In this document: positions 16,426 to 24,739 of the stretch, piece by piece | Position numbering within the stretch: position 1 is the first letter of the stretch | Layout of the letters: every line of letters begins with the position of its first letter | The notes under the pieces: model-generated | What the model was told of the DNA's origin: nothing | Databases searched by the model: none | Seen by the model: the letters and a program-made list of their open reading frames with translations, nothing else | Translations under genes and position numbers: made by a program | From: Stenotrophobium sp040387055 | Lineage (GTDB): Bacteria; Pseudomonadota; Gammaproteobacteria; Nevskiales; Nevskiaceae | NCBI GenBank assembly: GCA_040387055.1 | Contig: JAZKEM010000098.1 | Span: 1-35,808 of the forward strand | Length of the DNA: 35,808 bases | Direction: 5' to 3'

Positions 16426-17923
16426 TCGACTTTTTCCTCAATATTCTCGGAATTTCTGCGAGCGTACGGCGTCCAGACGGCATCATCAATGTCACCAATA
16501 ACCAAACGCTGCTGGTCAATGTACCCATAATCAGTAGGTTCAGAATTGCCGATGGCTGTTCCAGCCAAGGACGCAGAAACAAAACGGTCGCACCGCAGGC
16601 CGCGGCGATCACGGGAGGCACGGCCGTGATCAGCACTTCTGATACGCGGAATGAGGTGCCTTTGAAGGCATAAGCCAGACAAGGCCAGAGCAGCGTGACC
16701 ACACCGACGGTATAGCCCCAAGCCACGCCCATGATGCCGTAACGCAGACCAACGGCGAGACAAATCAACATCCAGCCCCAGCCCAATATGCCCCAGTGCA
16801 TCATGCGACGGGTGTCGTTTCTCGACAGGTAAATCCACCCGGTTGTCGCACAGATCGCCTGCGCCACCGTGCCTAGCGCAAGGATTTGCAAGACCGGCAC
16901 CGACGCCGTCCATTGTTTGCCAAACAGCAGCCGGATGACGTCAGGCGCACAGGTCAGCACCAACATGGCAGTGGGCGCCAGTACAAAAACGATTAAACGC
17001 ACCGCCGTTAGATACTGAAGGCGGAAGTTTTCCGTGTCGTGACCCAGACGCGACAGCAGCGGCGAAATGATGCGTGCGGCTGGCTGTTGCACATAGCCGG
17101 TGATCATCTGCAGCAGATTAAAGGCGCGGTTGTAGTAGCCGACCGGCGCGGCGCCGATATAACGGCCCAGCATCACGCTGTGAATATTGTGCGCGACAAA
17201 ATCCAGCAAGCCGAACAAGATGAGGTTCTTGCCGAAATGAACCAACTGCGTCGCGCTGGGATCGTAGCTAGGCGCCTGCGGCCGCCAACGACAGTAGTGC
17301 CAGTGCAGCAGCGTATTGATCAATCCCGAGATCAGTATTGGCCACACCAACGACCAAACCCCAAAGCCATTCAGCGCCAAAACAATCGATAGCAGGCCGC
17401 TGACGGCTGCCGTCACTAACTGCAAGTGTGCGAGCGTCACAAACTCCAGACGACGCTGCAGTAGTGCGCCATGCTGGGCGCATAGACTATTGATGAAAAA
17501 TCCCATGGCCAAGGCCATGCACATCAGCTCAAGGTCAGGATCGTGATAGAGCGCGGCCACCCATGGAGCCGCCGCCACGCCAACCAGCGTGATCAGAAAT
17601 CCCGCAGCGCTGTTGATCCAGAACAGGGTATTGACTTGGCGATGGGTCAGCGTCCGCGCATGCACGGTTGCAGCCGTCAACCCGAGATCACGAAAAATGC
17701 CGATGATTCCAACGGCAGCCAGAATCATCGCAACCTTGCCGAAATCAGCAGGCGTCAATACACGCGCCGTGACTGCCAAAGCCGCGAACTGCAATAGCTG
17801 GGTGCCTGCTCGCGACAGGATGGTTGCCGTCCAACTGCGGACTTCACCCGCCTTGGCTTGAGCTGCGTCGGGCGACGGATCAAAGCTGTAAATGGAAGCG
17901 TCCTGCCCCATGTCGCGAATCAT
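16418..17923 (-). CDS. wzx: Wzx-type polysaccharide flippase (MOP superfamily)
   Basis: This 501-aa polytopic protein with about 12-14 hydrophobic helices moves undecaprenyl-linked repeat units across the inner membrane. The N-terminal segment VRSWTATILSRAGTQLLQFAALAVTARVLTPADFGKVAM is characteristic of the polysaccharide synthase (PF01943/PF13440) branch, with FRDLGLTAATVH soon after. The internal NRAFNLLQMITGYVQQPAARIISPLLSRL region is also typical. The ATG at 17923 lacks a strong ribosome site; ATG at 17911 (MGQD) is an alternative. Gene presence alongside Wzy, WcaJ and Wzc makes the locus a Wzx/Wzy-dependent system. The gene is followed directly by a methyltransferase (8-nt overlap). Confidence 0.92.
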   Translation of the reverse strand: MIRDMGQDASIYSFDPSPDAAQAKAGEVRSWTATILSRAGTQLLQFAALAVTARVLTPADFGKVAMILAAVGIIGIFRDLGLTAATVHARTLTHRQVNTLFWINSAAGFLITLVGVAAAPWVAALYHDPDLELMCMALAMGFFINSLCAQHGALLQRRLEFVTLAHLQLVTAAVSGLLSIVLALNGFGVWSLVWPILISGLINTLLHWHYCRWRPQAPSYDPSATQLVHFGKNLILFGLLDFVAHNIHSVMLGRYIGAAPVGYYNRAFNLLQMITGYVQQPAARIISPLLSRLGHDTENFRLQYLTAVRLIVFVLAPTAMLVLTCAPDVIRLLFGKQWTASVPVLQILALGTVAQAICATTGWIYLSRNDTRRMMHWGILGWGWMLICLAVGLRYGIMGVAWGYTVGVVTLLWPCLAYAFKGTSFRVSEVLITAVPPVIAAACGATVLFLRPWLEQPSAILNLLIMGTLTSSVWLLVTLMMPSGRRTLAEIPRILRKKSIE

Positions 17924-18009
17924 CGAAACAGTCGGTCGGCCACGATACCCACAATGCTGTGTTTCATGGCCGATGACTTAAAAAATAGAATGATCGCGAG
18001 TGCTGTTGA

Positions 18010-18813
18010 TTAGGGCTTGATCGCAAGTCGCGCGGTGTAATCCACGCGATGCAGAAAGACCGGCGTCGCCGAACCCTCAGAAAAATATTCGTCAGTGGCG
18101 CGACGCGCGCCTTCCCAATGACCGTAGTCATCGATGATCAGAACGCCATTGCGGGTCAGCAGCGGATAAAGATGAACCAGCTCGTGACGCGTGGATTCGT
18201 ACCAGTCGGTATCCAAGCGCAGCAGGGCCAACTCGCTAGGCATAGTGCCTGGAATGGTTTGTTCGACAGGGCCGCGAACGAAATGAAAACGCTCAGCCGG
18301 ATAGCCGCTTTGCAACAAGACATCGCGCACTAGCGACTCATTGAAAATTTCGGCATTGAACAGGCCGTCATAGATCTTGCCACCGGCCTTTTGCGCAGCT
18401 TCCCAATCTTGATTGGCAGGCGCATGAAAAGGCGAAGTGTCATGCTCAGTCGGTGCCGTCATGCCTTCAAACGTATCGTAGAGATAGATATCGCGATCAC
18501 GCACGCCGAGGTCCATCAATTTGAGGACCATCGCCAACACGGAACCGCCGCGCCAAACGCCGCATTCAGCAAATGCCCCAGGCAGGTCACGCTTGACGAT
18601 GTACTCCACCGAGTCGAGCAGCGAGGCCATGCGTTCCGGGCTCGTCATCGTGTAGGGACGGCAGCGTGCAGCAATCGCCTCATCGGAGGGAGAAAGCTGC
18701 ACAGTTGTCCCAGCAACCGCTGGCTGTGGAAATAGCTTTTGACGCAGGGGCCGTAGCAGAGACTTCAACATGTAATTCAAGGTCTGATGTTGTAAATTGC
18801 AGGGATCATACAT
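18010..18813 (-). CDS. TylF/MycF-family O-methyltransferase
   Basis: This metal-dependent SAM methyltransferase (267 aa from the first ATG) has motif I GAFAECGVWRGGSVLAM (79-95), IYLYDTFEGMTAPTEHD (109-125), a DTD pair (201-203) in LLRLDTDWYEST and IIDDYGHWEGARRA with D228-D229. These acidic residues are the Mg-binding positions of the TylF/MycF macrocin O-methyltransferases, which act on sugar hydroxyls. Start choice is uncertain: AAGGA lies 4 nt before ATG 18813, while ATG 18771 (MLKSLL) would leave the hinge repeat at 18782-18802 non-coding. It is the first gene of the leftward arm and faces a sugar methyltransferase gene across the hinge. Confidence 0.92.
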   Translation of the reverse strand: MYDPCNLQHQTLNYMLKSLLRPLRQKLFPQPAVAGTTVQLSPSDEAIAARCRPYTMTSPERMASLLDSVEYIVKRDLPGAFAECGVWRGGSVLAMVLKLMDLGVRDRDIYLYDTFEGMTAPTEHDTSPFHAPANQDWEAAQKAGGKIYDGLFNAEIFNESLVRDVLLQSGYPAERFHFVRGPVEQTIPGTMPSELALLRLDTDWYESTRHELVHLYPLLTRNGVLIIDDYGHWEGARRATDEYFSEGSATPVFLHRVDYTARLAIKP

Positions 18814-18962
18814 TCCTTGCTGTGAAAAACGCTAAGATGCGGCGAGAAGCCCAGATATGAGCAAACTCTTATCAAGGGCAGGATAAAAAGACGGGCTTTA
18901 AAGCCGCATGAACTGCCACCAGAGAGGACAGTAATTTGTAGTCTGATGCCTACAAATTGCAG
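18782..18962. repeat. Spaced direct repeat and dyads in the divergent hinge
   Basis: GTCTGATG, 4 or 5 nt, then AAATTGCAG occurs twice: 18782-18802 and 18941-18962. Between them is the 12-bp palindrome GGCTTTAAAGCC (18894-18905). The right copy overlaps a 9-bp inverted repeat, AATTTGTAG (18933-18941) and CTACAAATT (18950-18958), with an 8-nt loop. The region separates two divergent operons, so the elements could be binding sites for a shared regulator. No textbook promoter pair was convincing on either strand. Confidence 0.5.
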
Positions 18963-19009
18963 CTAGGGCCCCAATTTTATTCAGTTACCACCTGTTGAAG
19001 GATTAACGC

Positions 19010-20038
19010 GTGCCTAAACCAGTCACTACTGCCGAAAAAATCAAAGACCGCATTCAACGTGGGCTTGCAAAAGTTGGTTATCAACTGCGGAAGCTGGAGG
19101 CACCCGTTTTTTACGATGAGGCCAGGCCATTACCCGCCGATGCAACATCGACGCTGAAGGGTGACAACCCAGAATTGCTCGCTCTGCGCCAACGCTATGC
19201 CGCCACCGGCCTACCGGTCGTGACGCCAAGCACTTGGTGGAATCAGGAGCGTCTCAGCACCTATCTTCACTTCGCTTATTTCCGTGGCGACAACGCTTAT
19301 GTCTACGCCTATCGCGAGCAAGGCGATCTTGTCAGTCGCGCCCGTTTTTTGCTGTACACCCGCTATATCCAAGCGCGTGACCCGCGCGGCCTGCTCAGTT
19401 CGTTGAAAGAAGACGGCGCCTTCGGCTGCTGGACCTACGACTACGAGGGTCTGCCAACCGTCAGCCGCGACCTGCTCGATTCGATCAACGAAATCTACTT
19501 CCTTGATCGTCACTTCAAGATCTTCGACAAGCCCAATCTGCGCATCCTCGACATCGGTGCCGGTTACGGCCGCATGGCAGATCGCATGCTCAACGCCCTG
19601 CCCAATATCAGCACTTATTACTGCACCGATGCGATTCCAGATTCCACCTTCATCTGCGGCTACAACCTCAAGTATCGCCAGCTGACGGACCGCGCAAAAC
19701 TTTTGCCGCTGGATGAATTCCAATCGACCTTGCAGCCAGGGCAGTTGGATCTGGCCATGAACATTCACAGCTTCTCGGAATGCACGCTGGAAGCCATCAC
19801 GTGGTGGTTGCAGCAGTTGGTTCGACTCAAAGTGCCTTACTTCATGCTGGTTCCCAACGAGCCAGATGAGTTGTTGAGCCGCGAGGCCGACGACAGCCGC
19901 AAATCATTCCGTCCGCTGCTGGAACAACTCGGATTTGAACAGGTCGCCACCGAACTGATCTATCAGGACAAGGCGATGGCTGAATTCATGCTCACCAACG
20001 ATCGCATGATGCTCTTCAAGATTAAGTCCGCTGCATGA
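19010..20038 (+). CDS. Putative sugar O-methyltransferase
   Basis: This 342-aa cytosolic protein resembles the 'putative sugar O-methyltransferase' family. The N-terminal half (about 1-170) is a helical domain with many aromatic residues (STWWNQERLSTYLHFAYFRG). The Rossmann-like SAM domain follows, with LRILDIGAGYGRMADRM (177-193), YYCTDAIPDSTFICGYNL and LDLAMNIHSFSECTLEAI. The start is GTG at 19010 with GAAGGA 7 nt upstream; there is no in-frame ATG near it. It is the first gene of the rightward arm and its stop overlaps the ATG of GT8-C (ATGA at 20035-20038). It faces the TylF-type gene across the hinge, so both arms open with a methyltransferase. Confidence 0.85.
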   Translation: MPKPVTTAEKIKDRIQRGLAKVGYQLRKLEAPVFYDEARPLPADATSTLKGDNPELLALRQRYAATGLPVVTPSTWWNQERLSTYLHFAYFRGDNAYVYAYREQGDLVSRARFLLYTRYIQARDPRGLLSSLKEDGAFGCWTYDYEGLPTVSRDLLDSINEIYFLDRHFKIFDKPNLRILDIGAGYGRMADRMLNALPNISTYYCTDAIPDSTFICGYNLKYRQLTDRAKLLPLDEFQSTLQPGQLDLAMNIHSFSECTLEAITWWLQQLVRLKVPYFMLVPNEPDELLSREADDSRKSFRPLLEQLGFEQVATELIYQDKAMAEFMLTNDRMMLFKIKSAA

Positions 20039-20967
20039 TTCACGTCGCCTGCGCCTCGGATGATGCCTACGCGCCTCATGCCGCAGCACTGATTCATTCC
20101 CTGGCTAAAACCCAGGGAGACCGTGGCGTGCAGATTTACTACCTGCACGATCACACGCTGACCGCACCGGTTCAGGCGACTCTGAAGTCTTACTGCGACA
20201 AGTTGAACGTTGGGCTGCGCTTTCTTGAGGTTAAGGGCGGCGACACCACTGGTGATTTGCCAGCAAGCTCATTGATTCCTGAACTGGCGTGGTATCGCAC
20301 GCTATTGCCGGATCTGCTGCCTGAACTGGATCGCGTGTTGTATCTCGACACCGACATTGTCGTGCGAGAGTCTCTTGCCGAATTTTTCGACAGAGATCTG
20401 GGCGACACCTACGGCGCTTGCATCAATGACTATCTGGCAGCCATCGCGCATCCAGAAGTCGCAAAGAATATTGATATCGCCTACGAAAAGTATTTCAACT
20501 CAGGCGTCATGCTGCTGAATCTGAAAACGCTACGTCGTGATGGTGGTGGTCAGCGCATTCTTGATATCGCCAGAAAAAATATCGGGCACCTGCACTTTCC
20601 CGATCAAGATGCACTCAATCTCGCGATCGGTTTCAACATCCACTTGGTCAGCCCGCGCTGGAATTATCCAGCGTTGAGCGCGGAATATTTTTCTAAATAC
20701 CGTGGCAATCCAGCGCTCTCAATGCCGGCCTGCGATCAAGTGCGCGAGCGCGCTTTCCGTCCGGTCATCATTCATTATTCCGCGCATCCAAAACCTTGGG
20801 CCACCTACAATTCCCTGCCCTATTTTGCGGACTACCACTATCACCGCGCACAGACGCCATGGCCGCGTACAGCCGCTGACAGCGCCAAGTTACGTCGCCG
20901 CGCATTGATTCCATTGCCGCTGGTGCGATTGATCAAACGAATCAAACAAGGATTGAAGCGGAAATGA
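20035..20967 (+). CDS. GT8-family glycosyltransferase (GT8-C)
   Basis: This 310-aa GT8 paralogue has MIHVACASDDAYAPHAAAL (1-19), LAWYRTLLPDLLPELDRVLYLDTD with DxD at 105-107, YFNSGVMLLNLKTL, HFPDQDALNLAIG and IIHYSAHPKPWATY. It shares with GT8-A, -B and -D the late TPWP motif and a basic C-terminus (RIKQGLKRK). It is coupled by ATGA overlaps to the methyltransferase before it and to GT2-c after it. The usual HFxGxxKPW is changed to HYSAHPKPW, so its donor or acceptor may differ from the other three. Confidence 0.93.
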   Translation: MIHVACASDDAYAPHAAALIHSLAKTQGDRGVQIYYLHDHTLTAPVQATLKSYCDKLNVGLRFLEVKGGDTTGDLPASSLIPELAWYRTLLPDLLPELDRVLYLDTDIVVRESLAEFFDRDLGDTYGACINDYLAAIAHPEVAKNIDIAYEKYFNSGVMLLNLKTLRRDGGGQRILDIARKNIGHLHFPDQDALNLAIGFNIHLVSPRWNYPALSAEYFSKYRGNPALSMPACDQVRERAFRPVIIHYSAHPKPWATYNSLPYFADYHYHRAQTPWPRTAADSAKLRRRALIPLPLVRLIKRIKQGLKRK

Positions 20968-21854
20968 CCGCGCCGCTGGTCAGTGTAATTTTGCCCACGC
21001 ACAACCGGGCAAAAACACTGCGTCGCGCAATCGACAGCGTCCTCGTGCAAACCCATCGCGAACTGGAGTTGATCGTCATCGACGATGGCTCTACCGATGA
21101 AACACAAGCGCTGCTCGCAAGCTATAACGATCCGCGTCTCAAAGTTTTGACGCCAGGTAGACTCGGCAGCGCAGCCAAAGCGCGTAACTACGGATTGACG
21201 GTCGCTCGCGGTGAGTTCATCGCGTTTCAAGACAGCGATGATGTCTGGCTCCTTGAGAAGCTCGCACGACAACTCGCATTTGCCGCAGAACATCCTCAAG
21301 CAGCAATGACTGCATGCGGCTACATCGTGGTCCGTGCCAATGGCGCTCCGCCGCGCTATCACGGCAAAGAATTACTAGCCGACGATCACGATTTTCGCGT
21401 TCTCTTCGGCGGCCGTGGCAGCCAGATATCAACGCCTGCGTGGCTGGTTCGCCATGACCATCTTCGACGAATCGGCGGATTCGATGAAAGCTTTGGCATG
21501 TGGGAAGACTGGGAACTGTCACTCCGACTCGAAGCCAACAGCAGTCCTTGCCAGATGTTGAATGAACCCTTGCTACTGACTTTCGATACGCCCGGCAGCG
21601 TCAAACACAATACCGCGCTGCGCTCATCTACTCTCGAAGCCGTGATGAAAAAGCATCCGCAGTGGCTATCGCAGTCACGCCGCGTGCGCGCCAACCATGC
21701 GCGCCTGTGCATGCTGTATGAGGTCGAGGTGGGTCGATCTGATCGCGCTCGACACTATCTTTGGGAGGCACTGCGTCACGATCCGACCTATTGGAAAAAC
21801 TGGGCTAGCATTGTGCTCAGACTTCCACGATTACTGGCATCCTCCGCACCATGA
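20964..21854 (+). CDS. GT2-family glycosyltransferase (GT2-c)
   Basis: This 296-aa GT-A enzyme has VSVILPTHNRAKTLRRAIDS (6-25), LELIVIDDGSTDET, FIAFQDSDDVWLLEKLARQ with the DSD metal site, and the catalytic ED in FGMWEDWELSLRLE. It is alignable by eye with GT2-a and GT2-b of the other arm, closest in the WEDW context to GT2-a. It has no membrane helix. It sits between two GT8 genes with ATGA overlaps on both sides. Probably cytosolic, extending the lipid-linked unit; sugar unknown. Confidence 0.93.
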   Translation: MTAPLVSVILPTHNRAKTLRRAIDSVLVQTHRELELIVIDDGSTDETQALLASYNDPRLKVLTPGRLGSAAKARNYGLTVARGEFIAFQDSDDVWLLEKLARQLAFAAEHPQAAMTACGYIVVRANGAPPRYHGKELLADDHDFRVLFGGRGSQISTPAWLVRHDHLRRIGGFDESFGMWEDWELSLRLEANSSPCQMLNEPLLLTFDTPGSVKHNTALRSSTLEAVMKKHPQWLSQSRRVRANHARLCMLYEVEVGRSDRARHYLWEALRHDPTYWKNWASIVLRLPRLLASSAP

Positions 21855-22774
21855 GCCGCGACGCCATCCATATTGCCTGCGCTGCAGATCGGAACTACGT
21901 TCCGCACATCGCAACGCTATTACAGTCGCTAGCAATCAATCACGGCGGCGAAGGCGTGACGGTGCATTTCCTTCACGATGCCACGGTCACTGCCGAACAA
22001 CTGGCACAGTTGCGCAGACAAGTTGAGCAGCTCGGCATGCAACTCGTTTGTCATCTGCCTACCGAGGCGCAGTTAGCAGGGCTACCGATCACCGAGCGTT
22101 ATCCGCAGGTGGTTTGGTTCCGCGTTTTGTTGCCCGAACTGCTTCCTGATGTCGAACGCATCCTCTATGTGGATGCGGACACGCTGGTTCTGCAAAGCTT
22201 GTTGCCGTTATGGCAACTCGATTTAACTGGCATGCCACTAGCAGCCGTTCAAGATGTCATCAGTCCAGCGCATGCCCATGTTCCGGCCGATATTGGACTC
22301 CGCAGCGCTGAGGATTATTTCAATTCCGGCGTGTTGCTAATGAATCTGAAAGAAATGCGCGCCAGCGATTTCTACGGCCGCATGAAAGCTTTGGATCGCA
22401 AACGTTTTGCAGCCGGATTCCCCGATCAGATCGCGCTCAATGCCGTTGCCGAAGGCAAGTGGTTGCGCCTGCATCCCAAGTGGAATTGCATGACGCCATT
22501 TATCTCCGGAACCGAGCGAGCCTCGCAGTTACAGCATCACAATGTCGAACAGCGCCTAGCTGGCGCTTCACCCTGCATCCTGCATTTTGAAGGTTACTGG
22601 CAACGTGCCAAGCCTTGGCAATATCGCTGCGATCATCCGTTTCAGTGGCTTTATCTGCACTACCGCAATCTCACGCCTTGGCCACTGCTGCAACTGGAAG
22701 GGCGCAATCTGAAAAATATTCTCGCCAAACAAATCCCGCGCAGTTTTCTGGATTGGGTAGCGCGCTGGCGTTAA
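21851..22774 (+). CDS. GT8-family glycosyltransferase (GT8-D)
   Basis: This 307-aa GT8 paralogue has AIHIACAADRNYVPHIATLL (5-24), VVWFRVLLPELLPDVERILYVDAD with DxD at 108-110, YFNSGVLLMNLKEMR, GFPDQIALNAV (the second Asp of the usual PDQDALN is Ile here) and HFEGYWQRAKPWQY. It ends with TPWP and a short basic tail (WVARWR). It is the last gene of the rightward arm and its stop lies only 3 bp from the convergent SBF-like transporter gene. No terminator hairpin is visible between them. Confidence 0.93.
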   Translation: MSRDAIHIACAADRNYVPHIATLLQSLAINHGGEGVTVHFLHDATVTAEQLAQLRRQVEQLGMQLVCHLPTEAQLAGLPITERYPQVVWFRVLLPELLPDVERILYVDADTLVLQSLLPLWQLDLTGMPLAAVQDVISPAHAHVPADIGLRSAEDYFNSGVLLMNLKEMRASDFYGRMKALDRKRFAAGFPDQIALNAVAEGKWLRLHPKWNCMTPFISGTERASQLQHHNVEQRLAGASPCILHFEGYWQRAKPWQYRCDHPFQWLYLHYRNLTPWPLLQLEGRNLKNILAKQIPRSFLDWVARWR

Positions 22775-22777
22775 CCG

Positions 22778-23746
22778 TTATTGCTGCGGCCTCGCTGCAT
22801 AACGCTGCGCCAACACTGCACAAACCATCAGCTGAATTTGATGGAACAACATCAGCGGTAGCACCATCATTCCAATGGTTTGAGAAGTGAAAAGCACCTT
22901 GGCAATCGGCACGCCACTAGCGAGGCTTTTCTTTGAACCGCAAAACACAATCGTGATTTCGTCTTCTTTGCTAAATCCAAGACGTCGACTCAGCAGCGTC
23001 GTCAGACCCAAGATCAAAGCCAAAAGGCCTGAGCTAATCAGCAGCAAATAAATCAAAGCCGACAGTGGCACCTGCTGCCAGATGCCCTCCACTACGGCCT
23101 GACTAAACGCTGTATAGACCACCAGCAGAATTGAGCCCTGATCCACCGGCCGCAGCAACTGCGCATGACGACCCACCCACGCACCGATCCAGCGCCGCGA
23201 CACTTGTCCCAAAACAAAGGGCAGCAACAGTTGCAGCACGATCTTGGCAAAAGAATCAAAAGAAATCGCCGCGCCGGTATGAGGCATCACCATCAGCCCC
23301 ACTAGCATCGGTGTCAGGAAAATCCCTGCCATGTTTGAAGCCGAAGCACTGCACACCGCAGCTGGCACATTGCCTCGCGCCATCGAGGTAAAGGCGATGG
23401 AAGACTGCACGGTCGAAGGCAAGGTGCAGAGAAACAGTACGCCCAGATAAAGGTCCGGCGTAATCACCACCAGCAAGGCCGGTTTCAACACTAGGCCTAG
23501 CAACGGGAATAGCGCGAAGGTGCACAGCAACACCACCAGATGCAGACGCCAGTGCGTGAGCCCAGCAATCACCGCCTCACGCGATAATTTGGCGCCGTGT
23601 AAAAAGAACAACAGCGCGACACCGACATTGGTCACATGGTCAAAGACCTGTGCCGTTTCACCACGGCAGGGCAAAACGCTGGCCAGCGCAATAACCACAA
23701 GGAGCGCCAAGGTGAAATTGTCAGGCAGGAAGCGTGGGCGCTGCAT
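22778..23746 (-). CDS. SBF-like transporter (bile acid:sodium symporter relative, YfeH type)
   Basis: This 322-aa inner-membrane protein has about nine to ten hydrophobic helices. It opens with FLPDNFTLALLVVIALASVLP and contains VGVALLFFLHGAKLS, TLPSTVQSSIAFTSMARGN and the later IVFCGSKKSLASGVPIAKVLF, all hallmarks of the SBF-like (PF13593) branch related to NTCP/ASBT. The natural substrate of this branch is poorly known. ATG at 23746 starts the frame. It is transcribed toward the exopolysaccharide arm and marks the end of that locus. Confidence 0.92.
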   Translation of the reverse strand: MQRPRFLPDNFTLALLVVIALASVLPCRGETAQVFDHVTNVGVALLFFLHGAKLSREAVIAGLTHWRLHLVVLLCTFALFPLLGLVLKPALLVVITPDLYLGVLFLCTLPSTVQSSIAFTSMARGNVPAAVCSASASNMAGIFLTPMLVGLMVMPHTGAAISFDSFAKIVLQLLLPFVLGQVSRRWIGAWVGRHAQLLRPVDQGSILLVVYTAFSQAVVEGIWQQVPLSALIYLLLISSGLLALILGLTTLLSRRLGFSKEDEITIVFCGSKKSLASGVPIAKVLFTSQTIGMMVLPLMLFHQIQLMVCAVLAQRYAARPQQ

Positions 23747-23851
23747 GGGTGAGCCACTTTCTAAAAGGTGTGCGTAATTATCTACTACAGGCCGTGTCTA
23801 GAAACAGGCAAAACCCTGAAATTAGCTATTGTTGGCCTTATGAGCAGCCAT

Positions 23852-23878
23852 AAAAAAGCCCCGCTGAGCGGGGCTTTT
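23852..23878 (-). terminator. Rho-independent terminator after the YccA-like gene
   Basis: A perfect 7-bp GC-rich stem GCCCCGC (23858-23864) / GCGGGGC (23868-23874) with a TGA loop is followed on the minus strand by six T residues (23857-23852). It starts 20 nt past the stop of the Bax-inhibitor gene. TTTT on the plus strand side (23875-23878) gives some bidirectional potential. Confidence 0.9.
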
Positions 23879-23893
23879 GTTACGGCAATTGAA

Positions 23894-24619
23894 TCAATCG
23901 TCGTTCGATGCAAAACCCAGCAAGTGCAGCAGGCTGGTAAACAAATTGTAGATCGACACATACAACGTGACAGTCGCCAAGATGTAGTTGGTCTCGCCGC
24001 CATTCACAATCTCACCGGTCTGATACAGGATCAAACCGCACATCAGCATCGCGAACATTGCTGAGATCGCCAGTGCCAGCGGCTGCAACTGAATGCCGAA
24101 CAGCGAGGCAACCAGCAGGCCGATGCTGAGCACGAAGGCCAGCATGATGCCGCCAGCGAGGAAGCCGCGCATGAAGCTGAAGTCCTTGCGGCTACGAATG
24201 GCGTATGCAGAGAGACCGACGAAAATTGAGCCGGTCAGGCCCAAAGCCATCGAGACGATCTGCGGACCGTTAGCAAAACCCTTGAGGTACATATTGATGA
24301 CCGGGCCCAAACCAAAACCCAACAGGCCGGTGACGGCAAACACGGTGTAAATGCCGTTTACTGAATTCGCCGTGCGCGGCACAACAAACCAAAGCAAGCC
24401 CATTGAAATAAGCGAGCAAGCCAAGCTAATGCCGTAAGGGACGTTCAGGACCATCGACAGCCCTGCCATTGCAGCGCTGAACAGCAGCGTTACCGACAAC
24501 AGCAAGTAGGTGTTACGCAGAACCTTGTTTGTTACCAATAAGGATTCGCTGCGTGGCTCCACATATACGCCCGGCTGGTTACGCACAGGGATAGGCTGCA
24601 ACTTATTGTCGTAATTCAT
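23894..24619 (-). CDS. Bax inhibitor-1 / YccA-family membrane protein
   Basis: This 241-aa protein has a short cytosolic N-terminus and seven hydrophobic helices starting near residue 35 (LRNTYLLLSVTLLFSAAMAGLSM). Family markers include GFGLGPVINMYL, LTGSIFVGLSAYAIRSRKDFSFM and the final ALILYQT-like LILYQTGEIVNGGETNYILATVTLYVSIYNLF, which holds the acidic residue proposed to sense Ca2+/pH in BI-1 proteins. E. coli YccA interacts with FtsH; the same role is possible here. A GATAAT-like -10 (24660-24655 on the minus strand) lies in the 120-bp upstream gap, but no good -35 was found. It is monocistronic, with its own terminator. Confidence 0.95.
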   Translation of the reverse strand: MNYDNKLQPIPVRNQPGVYVEPRSESLLVTNKVLRNTYLLLSVTLLFSAAMAGLSMVLNVPYGISLACSLISMGLLWFVVPRTANSVNGIYTVFAVTGLLGFGLGPVINMYLKGFANGPQIVSMALGLTGSIFVGLSAYAIRSRKDFSFMRGFLAGGIMLAFVLSIGLLVASLFGIQLQPLALAISAMFAMLMCGLILYQTGEIVNGGETNYILATVTLYVSIYNLFTSLLHLLGFASNDD

Positions 24620-24739
24620 TATTCAATTCCGTTAACGGCTTCAGGGACGACCAAATTATCCAAACTGAGAAGTGACACTCGTCCTAAGACAAGCTCAACC
24701 CACATAAGTTCTGCATAAAGATTTGGCCCTGCTCCCATT

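Noticed and set aside
16422..16913. A 163-codon minus-strand frame within the wzx gene
   Set aside because: It is a frame-shifted reading of the flippase gene with His/Arg/Gly-rich, low-plausibility protein and no start signal.
18010..22774. Possible genomic-island insertion with mobile elements
   Set aside because: No transposase, integrase, att-like repeat or tRNA is visible in the window, so transfer can only be guessed from gene type.
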